A stretch of 24,135 nt of DNA from DASYPQ01 sp041488095 (lineage in GTDB: Bacteria; Planctomycetota; UBA1135; GCA-002686595), in assembly GCA_041488095.1 (NCBI GenBank), contig JBGPOP010000052.1, positions 1 to 24,135 of the forward strand, given 5' to 3'. Positions 16,574-24,098 of this stretch are shown here, piece after piece. The position numbers and the translations under genes are program-made. The stretch's first letter is position 1, and each line of letters opens with the position of its first letter. Below the pieces are notes generated by a model that saw only the letters and a list, made by a program, of their open reading frames with translations, was not told the DNA's origin and did not search any database.

Positions 16574-17263
16574 TCAGCCTTCCTTCTCGCGGCCCTCTTT
16601 CTCGCGACCCTCCTTCTCTCGACCTGCCCCGCGCGGCGCCTCGGCCGCCGGTGCGGGGGCGGCGGCGCCAGGCGCCAGGACCACACCCTCGGCCGCGGGT
16701 GCGACGGCTGCGGGCTCGACCTCGATCTTGACCAGGACCGAGTTGGCGATCGGGGTTTCGAGCGGGATCGCCAGCTTGACGCCCTCGGGGAGCTTGAGCT
16801 CGCGCGCCAGGATCAGGCCGCCCTGCTCGAGGTGCCCGACCGGCACCTCGATCCCGTCGGGGATCAGAGCCGGGATGCACCGAACCGTCACGTGCGTGAC
16901 GAGGTGGTTCAGCATGCCGGTCTTGGGGTGGCCGGTGAATTCCAGCTCGACCTCGGAATCCGTCTCCACGTCGCGGCGCACGCGCTTGAAATCGACGTGC
17001 AGCACGCCTTCGCCGAAGGTGTCCCACTGCAGCTCGCGCACGAGGGCGGTCTCGACGTCGCCGCCGATCGCCAGCTCGAACAGGTGGACGTGGTGGCGGC
17101 GGGCGGTCATGAAGTCGTGCGCGCCGATGCTGAACTCGACCGACGGCGCCTTGCCCTCGGCGAGGAGGCAGGCCGGGATCTGGCCTCGGTCCCGGAGAGC
17201 GCGCGCGTGGCGCGTGCCCTTGCGGGTGCGGAGTTCGGTCTTGAGGACTTGGGACTTGCTCAT
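16574..17263 (-). CDS. rplY: 50S ribosomal protein bL25, CTC type, with repeated charged tail
   Basis: 229 aa. bL25 binds 5S rRNA; the longer CTC form has a second beta-rich domain. The N-terminal domain (about 5-95) includes RTRKGTRHARALRDRGQIPA. The CTC domain spans about 100-188. The tail (189-229) is Ala/Pro-rich and ends in three REKEG repeats. The ATG at 17261-17263 follows GGAAGAG at good spacing. It lies 77 bp after prs; a strong hairpin occupies most of that gap. Confidence 0.95.
   Translation of the reverse strand: MSKSQVLKTELRTRKGTRHARALRDRGQIPACLLAEGKAPSVEFSIGAHDFMTARRHHVHLFELAIGGDVETALVRELQWDTFGEGVLHVDFKRVRRDVETDSEVELEFTGHPKTGMLNHLVTHVTVRCIPALIPDGIEVPVGHLEQGGLILARELKLPEGVKLAIPLETPIANSVLVKIEVEPAAVAPAAEGVVLAPGAAAPAPAAEAPRGAGREKEGREKEGREKEG
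16577..16621 (-). repeat. three 15-bp in-frame repeats at the 3' end of rplY
   Basis: Three consecutive 15-nt units (16577-16591, 16592-16606, 16607-16621) each encode REKEG at the C-terminus of bL25. The units differ at a few silent positions, so they are not freshly duplicated. Copy number could vary by slippage without changing frame. Confidence 0.8.
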
Positions 17264-17287
17264 GGGTCTCTTCCTGGATGGTTCTTC

Positions 17288-17325
17288 GCCCGCAGTCCGT
17301 CAGCTCTCGCGCACGGACTGCGGGC
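17288..17325 (-). promoter_or_regulatory. 13-bp perfect intergenic hairpin between prs and rplY
   Basis: GCCCGCAGTCCGT (17288-17300) is fully complementary to ACGGACTGCGGGC (17313-17325), leaving a 12-nt loop. It starts 15 nt after the prs stop and ends about 25 nt before the rplY start. No U-run follows on either strand, so it does not look like an intrinsic terminator. It may be an mRNA-stabilising or processing stem, or a partial attenuator that sets the prs/rplY ratio. Confidence 0.7.
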
Positions 17326-17340
17326 ACGAACAGGAGGGGG

Positions 17341-18288
17341 TCATTCGAACAGGGAGCTGACGGATTCGTTGCGGTGGATGTTCCGGATGGCCTGCGCAAG
17401 CAGCGGGGCGACCGAGACGATCTCGACGTTGCGCGGCCGCTTCTCCGCGAGGGGGATGGAGTCGGTGACCAGGATCTTGTCGATCGGCGCGGCGTCGAGG
17501 CGCTCGACCGCAGGCCCGCACAGGACCGCGTGTGTCACCGCCACGACCACGCGGCGCGCACCGTGCCGGCGGACGATGCCCGCGGCCTCGGCCATCGAGC
17601 CGCCGGTCGAGATCATGTCGTCCACGATGATCACGTTCCGCCCTTCGACGTCGCCGATGACGTGCTCGACCGCGATCTGAGAGCCCGAGATGCGGCGCTT
17701 GTCGACGATGGCGAGGTCGGCGCCGTCGAGGGCCTTGGCGTAGGCGCGCGCCATCTTGATTCCTCCGACATCGGGCGAGACCACCACCGGCTTGTCGACC
17801 TTGAGCGCGCGCACGGCCTGCAAGAGGACCGGCTTGGCGTAGAGGTGGTCCACCGGGATGTCGAAGAACCCCTGGATCTGGGCTGCGTGGAGGTCGAGAG
17901 CCACCACCCGATCGGCGCCGGAGTGGACCAGGCTGTTCGCGACCACCTTGGCGCTGATCGGAACGCGTCCCTCGTCCTTGCGGTCCTTGCGCGCGTAGCC
18001 GTAGTAGGGCATCACGGCGGTGACACGCCCCGCGCTCGAGCGCCGCAGGCAGTCGAGCAGCAGGAGCAGCTCGACCCAGTTCTCGTTGACGGGCGGGCAG
18101 GTCGGCTGGATCACGAAGCAGTCGGTTCCGCGCAGGTCGTCCTCGACTTTGATATCGAACTCGCCGTCGGGGAAACGGCCCAAATGGGCCGCGGCGAGCG
18201 GGATCTTGAGCTCCCGCGAGATGGCCCGAGCGAGGTCGGGGTTCGCGTTGCCGGCGATCACGGTGATCTTGTCGCTGTAGGTGGCCAA
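17341..18288 (-). CDS. prs: ribose-phosphate pyrophosphokinase (PRPP synthetase)
   Basis: 315 aa, the typical length. It makes PRPP from ribose 5-phosphate and ATP for nucleotide, His and Trp synthesis. Seen motifs: DGEF (41-44), PYYGYARKDRK (94-104), LDLHAAQIQGFF (131-142) with H134, SPDVGG (171-176), the flexible-loop KRR (197-199), and the PRPP loop VIIVDDMISTGGS (219-231). The start is TTG at 18286-18288, giving the conserved MATYSDKITVIAGNANPDLA; no ATG lies nearby. GGAG precedes it within the 16-bp gap after glmU. glmU-prs-rplY-pth is a common bacterial order that links nucleotide-sugar and PRPP supply. Confidence 0.96.
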   Translation of the reverse strand: MATYSDKITVIAGNANPDLARAISRELKIPLAAAHLGRFPDGEFDIKVEDDLRGTDCFVIQPTCPPVNENWVELLLLLDCLRRSSAGRVTAVMPYYGYARKDRKDEGRVPISAKVVANSLVHSGADRVVALDLHAAQIQGFFDIPVDHLYAKPVLLQAVRALKVDKPVVVSPDVGGIKMARAYAKALDGADLAIVDKRRISGSQIAVEHVIGDVEGRNVIIVDDMISTGGSMAEAAGIVRRHGARRVVVAVTHAVLCGPAVERLDAAPIDKILVTDSIPLAEKRPRNVEIVSVAPLLAQAIRNIHRNESVSSLFE

Positions 18289-18304
18289 GGGTCCTGCTCC
18301 GGTC

Positions 18305-19711
18305 TCAGCGCCGGCTCCTGGCCGCCGGTTTCCGCCGCGACGCCGACTTCTGCCGCACCGCCTCGGGCTTCCTCTCGAGCCTGTGCGCAGGGATCCCGAC
18401 CCACACTTCGCCGGCGGGGATGTTCGAGTTCTTCTTGATCACAGCGCCGGCTCCCGTCGTCGCGCGGTCTCCGATGCGATTGGGCGCGACCACGACCGTG
18501 CCGCTGCCGATGAATGCCTTCTTGCCCACGTAGGAGGCGTGTTTCTCGATTCCGTCGTAGTTGGCGAAGATCGTTCCCGCGCCGATGTTCGTTCCGGAGC
18601 CGATGGTCGCATCGCCGAGGTAGGCGAGGTGCTTGGCCTTGGCATGGGAGCCGATGCGCGAGTTCTTGCACTCGGTGAAGTTGCCGATCTCCGCGCCGTC
18701 CTCGAGCACGGTGCCCGCGCGCAGCTGGGTGAAGGGCCCGATCTCGCAACCCGACCCGATCCGGACCCCGGAGCGGATCACGGTGCAGGGCAGGATCCGA
18801 GTCCCCGCGCCGATCTTGACGCCGTGGTCGATCGTGGTCGTGGCCGGATCCTCGATGTAGACGCCGTTCTCCAGGTGCTCCTCGAGGATGCGCATCTGGA
18901 GTGCGGAGCGAGCCTCCGCCAGCTGCTCGAGCGTGTTGACCCCGATCGCCTGGGCCTCGTCTCCCACCGGGAGCGCGGCGACGGGGCGACCGGCCTCGAC
19001 GAAGGTGCCGATCGCATCGGTCAGGTAGTACTCGCCCTGCTCGTTGGCCTTCGAGAGCAGCGGCAAGGCCTCGAGCAGCGCTCTTCCGTCGAAGGCGTAC
19101 ACCCCCAGGTTGACCTCCGCGATCGCGCGCTCCTCCAGGCTCGTGTCGCGCTCCTCGACGATTCCCAAGACGGAGCCGTCTTCGCCACGCAGGATCCTCC
19201 CGAAGCCGCGCGGGTCGGCCGGGCGCGCGGTGAGGAGCGCGACTCCGTCCGCGGCTTGCTCGGCGTGAAGTCGCAGGAGCGCGGCCAGGCTCTCGTCGCG
19301 AAGAAGCGGCATGTCCCCGTAGAGCACCACGACCCGACCGCGGTCCTCACCCCTTCCCCCTGGGCCCCCGAGGAACGGGATGCAGCAGTGGAGCGCGTGC
19401 CCCGTGCCGAGCTGCGGCTCCTGGTGCACGAGGCGCACGCGGGAGAGCTGGCTCGACATCGAGAGCGCGCGCTCGACCTCGTCGCCGCCGTGCCCGACGA
19501 CGAGCAGCACCCGCTCGGGGTCGAGCGCCAGCGCCTGGTCGACGACCCACGCGACCATCGGCCGGCCGCACAGCGGGTGCAGCACCTTGGGGTGCGCGCT
19601 CTTCATGCGCTTGCCCTGGCCCGCGGCAAGGATGACGACGCTCGTCGATCGGCCCCGCCCAGAGGGAGAGGCCTTCCGCGCGCTGACTCGAGGGTTCGGA
19701 CCGGTTCCCAT
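18305..19711 (-). CDS. glmU: bifunctional UDP-GlcNAc pyrophosphorylase / GlcN-1-P acetyltransferase
   Basis: 468 aa, normal length. It makes UDP-GlcNAc, the precursor of peptidoglycan and lipid A, in the cytoplasm. The N-terminal uridyltransferase has LAAGQGKRMKS (28-38), PKVLHPL (41-47), QLGTGHA (100-106) and YGDMPLL (131-137). The C-terminal half is a left-handed beta-helix with hexapeptide repeats and the acetyltransferase block KAKHLAYLGD. The last 25 residues are basic. About 24 residues precede the first strand, more than usual. The ATG at 19709-19711 has no clear Shine-Dalgarno sequence, but no better in-frame start was found downstream. It is the first gene of the long cluster, and its product feeds LpxA encoded in the same cluster. 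Confidence 0.96.
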   Translation of the reverse strand: MGTGPNPRVSARKASPSGRGRSTSVVILAAGQGKRMKSAHPKVLHPLCGRPMVAWVVDQALALDPERVLLVVGHGGDEVERALSMSSQLSRVRLVHQEPQLGTGHALHCCIPFLGGPGGRGEDRGRVVVLYGDMPLLRDESLAALLRLHAEQAADGVALLTARPADPRGFGRILRGEDGSVLGIVEERDTSLEERAIAEVNLGVYAFDGRALLEALPLLSKANEQGEYYLTDAIGTFVEAGRPVAALPVGDEAQAIGVNTLEQLAEARSALQMRILEEHLENGVYIEDPATTTIDHGVKIGAGTRILPCTVIRSGVRIGSGCEIGPFTQLRAGTVLEDGAEIGNFTECKNSRIGSHAKAKHLAYLGDATIGSGTNIGAGTIFANYDGIEKHASYVGKKAFIGSGTVVVAPNRIGDRATTGAGAVIKKNSNIPAGEVWVGIPAHRLERKPEAVRQKSASRRKPAARSRR

Positions 19712-19753
19712 GCCGCGACCAAGGGCCCCGCACCGGAGCCGGAAGGGGCAGAG

Positions 19754-19783
19754 GTTCTACAGGCGAGCCTCCCGAGATGTCAA
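19754..19783 (-). promoter_or_regulatory. candidate promoter for the glmU-ileS gene cluster
   Basis: On the minus strand a perfect -35 TTGACA (19778-19783) is followed after 18 bp by TAGAAC (19754-19759); TGTAGA with a 16-bp spacer is an alternative -10. It sits in the 95-bp gap before glmU and would give a leader of about 36 nt. Read-through from the upstream dehydrogenase gene is also possible, since no clear terminator separates them. Confidence 0.5.
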
Positions 19784-19806
19784 TCGCGACCCGCGCCGCT
19801 CGCGCG

Positions 19807-21369
19807 CTAGTAGGCGCAGAAGGTCACCGACAGGCCGTCGCTGAGGTCGTAGAGCGCGCCACCGCCGGGCACGTCGCGGAACCAGAATTGGAAGCTCCAG
19901 ACCGAGCCGGCCGTGACCGCGTGCGGCGGGGCATTGACGTCGAAGCTGTAGGCCGCGTTGCCGAGGGAGTTCGTCTGCACCGCCGGCAGACGCAGGATCG
20001 GGCTGGGCACGCACCGGTACCCGTTGCCGAGCGGCACCTGGGTCTGCCCCTGGCCGTAGAAGAAGAATCCGGACACGTGGGCCGGACAGCCCGAGCACCT
20101 CAGCACGAGGTCGTTCTGGGGGATGCTCCCCGTGCCCGCATACCTCATCCTGGCGCCGGCGCCGGCCGAGTTGGGCGTGGTGACACAGAAACTCACCGGG
20201 TTCGGGCAGACGCTTTCGATGCGGTAGATCTGGCCCCCGATGTTGCAGATGTAGAGCTCGCCGCTCGCGTCCTGGCCAAAGGAGGTGATGCCGGCCAGGG
20301 TGGCCGGGCCGGGCGGGTCGAGCTCGGAAGTGCGCTCGACGAAGTTCGAGACCGAGCTGCCGTCGTAGGTGAAGGACCAGATCCGGCCGTTGCAGAAGTC
20401 GCCATAGATGTAGTTGCCTTGGAAGCCGAGGATCGCCGTCCCGCGATACACGTAGCCGCCGATGACCGCGCATCCGTTGCCGTGCGAGTACTCCACGATC
20501 GGGTTCGAGAGGCTGCCCGAGCCGCACGTGCAGCCGCTCAGTCCGGTGCAATGGTTGCCCTCCATGCAACGCCAGCCGTAGTTCTCGCCACCCGGGCTGC
20601 CTGCCGGCTGGAAGTCGACCTCCTCCCAGCTGCTGTTTCCCACGTCGGCGCCGTAGAAGTCCCCGGTCTGCCGGTCGAAGCTGAAGCGCCACGGGTTGCG
20701 CCAGCCGTAGGACCAGATCAGCGGGAAGCTGCTCGCGCCGAAGGGGTTGCCTGCGGGGACGAACGTCGGCGGGTTGTCGACATCGATGCGCAGGAGCTTG
20801 CCGAGGTAGGTGGTCAACAACTGTCCGTGCGCGCCGTCGTCGCCGTCTCCGAGGCTGAGGTAGAGCTTCCCGTCCCGCCCGAATTCGAGGCAGCCGCCGT
20901 TGTGATCGGCGGGATGCGGGATGGGCGGGACGATGGTCGTGAAGCTCGTGGGGTCGGCCAGGTCGGGGTTGGCGGCGTCGGCCAGGTACTCGCGGACCAC
21001 CGAGGCCCCGGTGTTGTCCGTGTAGCACACGTAGAACTTCCGGTTCGAGGCGTAGTTGGGGTGAAAGGCCAGGCCCAGGAGGCCGCTCTCTTCGGTGGCC
21101 CCGCCGCCCACGATCGGGTCGATGTTCAGGAAGGGCGCGCCGAGGATCGCGCCGTTCTCGAAGATCTTGATCACTCCGGCCTGCTCGACGATGAACAGGC
21201 GCTGCGTGTCTGCGGGCGGGGATACGACGAAAACCGGCCGCGACAGCCCCGAGACGAGCAAGCTGCTCTTCAAGGTCACGGTCTGCGCCGCGGTGACACC
21301 GGCGAGGAGGACCGCGAGGAGGAACGCGTAGGGGCTGCGGGAGGAGAGGGGGATCGGTTGCATCGTCAT
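19807..21369 (-). CDS. secreted PQQ-type glucose/sorbosone dehydrogenase-like protein with Cys-containing C-terminal module
   Basis: 520 aa. Start at ATG 21367-21369, preceded by GAGGA at good spacing; a second ATG lies two codons later. Residues about 10-29 are a signal peptide (YAFLLAVLLAGVTAAQ), so the protein is exported. Residues 30 to about 386 resemble the six-bladed soluble glucose/sorbosone dehydrogenase family: SGLSRPVFVVSP, GLLGLAFHPNY, HNGGCLEFGRDGKLYLSLGD, YGWRNPWRFSFD, GGYVYRG. The family oxidises sugars with PQQ, but many members have unknown substrates. A Cys-rich insert (CMEGNHCTGLSGCTC) is unusual. From about 390 to 520 a separate beta-rich module follows, opening FCVTTPNSAG and closing LSDGLSVTFCAY. 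From memory, similar tails recur on secreted proteins of uncultured planctomycetes. Enzyme activity is inferred, not certain. Confidence 0.85.
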   Translation of the reverse strand: MTMQPIPLSSRSPYAFLLAVLLAGVTAAQTVTLKSSLLVSGLSRPVFVVSPPADTQRLFIVEQAGVIKIFENGAILGAPFLNIDPIVGGGATEESGLLGLAFHPNYASNRKFYVCYTDNTGASVVREYLADAANPDLADPTSFTTIVPPIPHPADHNGGCLEFGRDGKLYLSLGDGDDGAHGQLLTTYLGKLLRIDVDNPPTFVPAGNPFGASSFPLIWSYGWRNPWRFSFDRQTGDFYGADVGNSSWEEVDFQPAGSPGGENYGWRCMEGNHCTGLSGCTCGSGSLSNPIVEYSHGNGCAVIGGYVYRGTAILGFQGNYIYGDFCNGRIWSFTYDGSSVSNFVERTSELDPPGPATLAGITSFGQDASGELYICNIGGQIYRIESVCPNPVSFCVTTPNSAGAGARMRYAGTGSIPQNDLVLRCSGCPAHVSGFFFYGQGQTQVPLGNGYRCVPSPILRLPAVQTNSLGNAAYSFDVNAPPHAVTAGSVWSFQFWFRDVPGGGALYDLSDGLSVTFCAY

Positions 21370-21585
21370 GGCGCGTGTCCTCGAAGATGATTCAGCGGCG
21401 AGCTGGAAGCGATCGGGGTACCGAACCGCCATCTCTCAAGGGTCGACGCCATGTGCAACCCCGTCAAGGACCCCTGCCATGGAAACCCGGGAGCTCGAAA
21501 GCGCCGCCTTCGCCGCACGCCCTGAAGGGGGTCGTGGCGGCCGTTCTGGAGCGCGAAGTTCGCGACTGCCGTGAGCGAAGCGAGG
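21370..21585. other. 216-bp gap upstream of the dehydrogenase gene
   Basis: No gene is supported. It should hold the dehydrogenase promoter. A TTGACG on the minus strand near 21463-21468 could be a -35 box, but nothing like a -10 lies at the right distance. No tRNA or clear terminator was found. Confidence 0.4.
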
Positions 21586-21987
21586 CTAGCGCGGGCCGCC
21601 CCGGTCGGGGAAGAGCCGGCCGAGAACCTCGCGCGCGGTGTGGAGGTGCTTTCGTGCGACGAACAGGTGATCGCGGCTGAAGCCGCACACCGCACCGATC
21701 GGGACGCCCGCGCGCGCCAGCTCGCCGGCGACCAGGGAAAGGAAACCGACGACCTCCCACCCCATGGGGGTCTCGAACCGGATCCAGGAGAGATTGCGCT
21801 CGGTGCGCGCGTCAGGATGGCGTGCGAGCACTTCGCCGGCCAGGTCGTCGCGCAGGAGCAGCGTCGTCTCGTCCTGCTCGCACACGATCTGCGCGGGAGG
21901 CGTCCGCAGGCAGGCGAGGTCCTCAGGGTGGGGCGGATCGCGGAAGCCGATGAGGGCGAAGAGGCCCTCTTCCACGGTCCAGGCCAT
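21586..21987 (-). CDS. small ACT-domain-like protein (DUF2241-type)
   Basis: 133 aa from the ATG at 21985-21987. Blocks such as WIRFETPMGWEVVGFLSLVA, then LARAGVPIGAVCGFSRDHLFV, resemble the ACT-like family with conserved HDHLFV-type endings: small soluble proteins suggested to bind amino acids or other ligands. The first half (AWTVEEGLFALIGFRDP, then EQDETTLLLRDD) fits the same family. The start is uncertain: GTG and TTG codons lie 6 and 21 bp upstream and none has a good Shine-Dalgarno sequence. It is divergent from the coiled-coil gene and reads toward the dehydrogenase. No partner gene hints at a ligand. Confidence 0.7.
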   Translation of the reverse strand: MAWTVEEGLFALIGFRDPPHPEDLACLRTPPAQIVCEQDETTLLLRDDLAGEVLARHPDARTERNLSWIRFETPMGWEVVGFLSLVAGELARAGVPIGAVCGFSRDHLFVARKHLHTAREVLGRLFPDRGGPR

Positions 21988-22177
21988 GCCCACCCAGGCT
22001 TCTTGCAAGGAATTAACAGGCTCGTGAGGGACCAAGTCTTTTCGGCGGGGTTGGGGAGTGCCAAGCTTGGTCGAGCCATCGACCGTCCGCAACCAAGTGT
22101 TCGCGGCCGATTCCTGTAGAATGGGGGGCACCCAGCCTGCCCTCCGGACCGGCCGCAGCCCAGCCAAGGATCCTTCT

Positions 22178-22963
22178 ATGCGAATCACACTGGTACTCGT
22201 CGCCGTCTGCCTGCTCCTCGCCGTCGGAGCCCTCGGCCTGTTCCTGATGACCGGCGTTCGCGAGGCGCCCCCCGAGCACCCCGCGGTCTCTTCCCTCCCC
22301 GCCGCGCCCACGAGCCCTCAGAGCGGCGCGGCTGAGAGACAGACCGGCGAGCTGCTGGCGCGGATGGACGCACTCGCACGCCAGATCGACGACCTCGAGT
22401 CTCAGATCGCCGAGCTGAAGGCCGGCGCCGCGCGCGAGCCCGTACCCGCTGCCGCGCCCGAGCTCGCGTCCGAGAAGCCGCTCGACAACACCTCGGCGGC
22501 CTTCGCAGCTGTCCACCACGATGCGATCCTCAAGGTGATCGAGGACGACCGTCTGGCCCAGCAGAAGAAGCGCGAGGAGGAGCAGCGCGCGCGGGACATG
22601 CAGACCCTGCTCGCTCGGGCCGAGCGCACGGCGCAGCGCTTCGGCCTCTCGGCCGATCAGCAGAAGTCGCTCGCCGACGTCTACCTCCTGGAGCGGCAGA
22701 AGATGGAAGACATGCGCACCCAGATGCGCGACCAGGGCGGCTTCGGGGGGGATCCTGCGGCCTTCCGCGAGAGCATCAAGGAGATGCGGGACTGGCGCCT
22801 GAACGAGCTGACGACCCGCCTGGGGTCCGACCTGGCCGAGAAGATCAACGAAGCCGACTTCGAGCGCTTTCGCGGCATGGGCGGCTTCGGCCGCGGGAAT
22901 CGCGGACCCGGCGGGGGCAACGCAGGCCAGGACGGCGGCGGCCAGCCGGGAGGCGGTTTCTAG
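22178..22963 (+). CDS. membrane-anchored coiled-coil protein with Gly-rich C-terminus, function unknown
   Basis: 261 aa. The ATG at 22178-22180 is preceded by AAGGA at good spacing; the frame is open upstream but without protein-like content. Residues 3-25 are one hydrophobic segment (signal anchor), then a Pro/Ala/Ser linker. A coiled coil spans about 52-83 (LLARMDALARQIDDLESQIA). A charged helical region covers about 110-230; FGLSADQQKSL within it resembles the LTxxQ motif of Spy/CpxP-like periplasmic proteins, only weakly. The last 35 residues are almost all Gly, Arg, Asn and Gln. A TAGAAT box at 22117-22122 could be a -10 element, but no good -35 precedes it. It lies 15 bp before psd and is probably co-transcribed. 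Most likely extracytoplasmic; no function assigned. Confidence 0.75.
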   Translation: MRITLVLVAVCLLLAVGALGLFLMTGVREAPPEHPAVSSLPAAPTSPQSGAAERQTGELLARMDALARQIDDLESQIAELKAGAAREPVPAAAPELASEKPLDNTSAAFAAVHHDAILKVIEDDRLAQQKKREEEQRARDMQTLLARAERTAQRFGLSADQQKSLADVYLLERQKMEDMRTQMRDQGGFGGDPAAFRESIKEMRDWRLNELTTRLGSDLAEKINEADFERFRGMGGFGRGNRGPGGGNAGQDGGGQPGGGF

Positions 22964-22978
22964 TAGCCTGACGGGCGC

Positions 22979-23794
22979 ATGAGGACGCCCGTCCGCACGG
23001 CTCTCTCGCACCTCCTGGGCTGGGCCGCAGACCGCCAGATCCCCGCCCCGCTGCGCGCTCCGCTGTACCGGACCTACGCCCGCATCACGGGTGCGGACCT
23101 TTCCGAGATCCGCGACCCGCTCGCCGCGCACGCGAGCCTCTCCGATTTCTTCGTGCGGCGCCTGAAGGACGGCACGCGGCCGATCGCGGCGGACCGCGCG
23201 CAGATCGCCTCCCCTTGCGACGGAACGCTCCAGGCCGCCGACGGGGTGCAGCGCGGTAGCCTCGTCCAGGCCAAGGGCCGCTCCTACGCGCTGTGCGACC
23301 TGCTCGGAGGAGAGGCGGACGCAGCCGCCAGCGAGGGCGGATTCGCGTGGACGATCTACCTCTCGCCGCGCGACTATCACCGCGTGCACGCGCCCGAGGA
23401 TTGCCGTCTCGCCGAGGTCCGCAGGATCCCGGGCTCGCGCTACTCGGTCGCGCCCGGCGTGCTCGCGAGGAGGCTCGTGCTGCCAGTCAACGAGCGCGCG
23501 GTCCTCCTGCTCGAGGCGCAGCGCGGCCGTTTGTGGATGGTCATGGTCGGCGCCATGAACGTCGGCAGGATCCGGATCACCGGGGAGGACGGCGGCGGTC
23601 AAGAGGCGCCCGGACGCTCCCGTCGATTCGCGCGCGGCGAGGAGATCGCGCGCTTCGAGATGGGCTCGACGGTGGTCCTCGTGGCGCCGCCCGGTTCGGC
23701 CGACCCTTGTGAGGGCCTCGTCCCGGGGGCCCGGTTGCGCCTGGGCCAGCCGATCGGTATCTGGCGCGCCGCCGAGGCGGCCATGCGGGCTTGA
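22979..23794 (+). CDS. psd: phosphatidylserine decarboxylase proenzyme
   Basis: 271 aa. It converts phosphatidylserine to phosphatidylethanolamine at the membrane and depends on a pyruvoyl group made by self-cleavage. The cleavage motif is MGSTVVL, with cleavage expected between G229 and S230 (usually LGST). D81 in SPCDG and H134/H137 in YLSPRDYHRVHAP fit the family's catalytic residues. The length fits the bacterial PSD-B type. The ATG at 22979-22981 has no strong Shine-Dalgarno sequence; it follows the coiled-coil gene by 15 bp and may be translationally coupled to it. No pssA is present here. Confidence 0.95.
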   Translation: MRTPVRTALSHLLGWAADRQIPAPLRAPLYRTYARITGADLSEIRDPLAAHASLSDFFVRRLKDGTRPIAADRAQIASPCDGTLQAADGVQRGSLVQAKGRSYALCDLLGGEADAAASEGGFAWTIYLSPRDYHRVHAPEDCRLAEVRRIPGSRYSVAPGVLARRLVLPVNERAVLLLEAQRGRLWMVMVGAMNVGRIRITGEDGGGQEAPGRSRRFARGEEIARFEMGSTVVLVAPPGSADPCEGLVPGARLRLGQPIGIWRAAEAAMRA

Positions 23795-24024
23795 GCCTAT
23801 CCGAATCCGACCGCCGGCTCCTGCGCCTGTTCCTCGCCTGCGTGGTCGGGAACTGGAACGAAGTGCGGCGAGTGCGGCGCGCCGCCGGGCCCGGCGAGCC
23901 CGACCGGCGCTGGCGCGAAGCGCTGCTCCAGGTCCACCTCTTTGCGGGCATGCCCCGGCAAGTCGAGGCGACGATCGCCCTCGAGGCGGCGGGAGGGCTA
24001 GCCCGGATCTCTCACGACATGTGA
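23791..24024 (+). pseudogene. carboxymuconolactone-decarboxylase-like ORF, probably cut short by the adjacent IS
   Basis: 77 codons from a TTG that overlaps the psd stop (TTGA). LLRLFLACVVGNWNEV and WREALLQVHLFAGMPRQVEA resemble the AhpD/CMD all-helical family, usually 100 or more residues. The similarity stops around EAAGGLA (about 24002), where the sequence turns into the apparent end of a mobile element, so the last residues (RISHDM) would be IS-encoded. No CxxC is present, so peroxidase activity is unlikely even if intact. If no IS is there, it would simply be a short hypothetical gene coupled to psd. Confidence 0.55.
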
Positions 24025-24030
24025 GCAACA

Positions 24031-24098
24031 CGCCGTCGCCTCGTTCGTAAGTGGAGTTGGTTACACGAGCTCCAACCCACAAACGAGGGCGGACGGCG
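24031..24098 (+). promoter_or_regulatory. long leader hairpin just before the transposase start
   Basis: An imperfect hairpin with about 23 paired bases: CGCCGTC with GACGGCG, CCTCGTT with AACGAGG, GTGG with CCAC, and GTTGG with CCAAC, around a terminal loop of 11 nt. It ends directly before the ATG at 24099. The GAGG that could serve as the ribosome-binding site (24085-24088) is inside the stem. In IS10 and IS50, similar stems keep read-through transcripts from being translated; the same is inferred here. Confidence 0.65.

Noticed and set aside
17288..17325. Rho-independent terminator after prs
   Set aside because: The stem is strong but no U-run follows on either strand.
15689..17680. 663-codon plus-strand ORF across rpsF, pth, rplY and prs
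   Set aside because: Runs through several real genes and gaps on the other strand without domain or start signal.
21460..21485. Sigma54-type promoter before the dehydrogenase gene
   Set aside because: A TGGCA-like box exists on the minus strand, but the required GC dinucleotide at -12 spacing is missing.
22061..22070. Perfect 10-bp palindrome CCAAGCTTGG in the divergent gap
   Set aside because: Isolated and short; no second copy or nearby regulator, so chance is likely.
24031..24098. Integron attC site
   Set aside because: The fold is attC-like in size, but the RYYYAAC/GTTRRRY core boxes are not at the ends, and a transposase-like start follows immediately.
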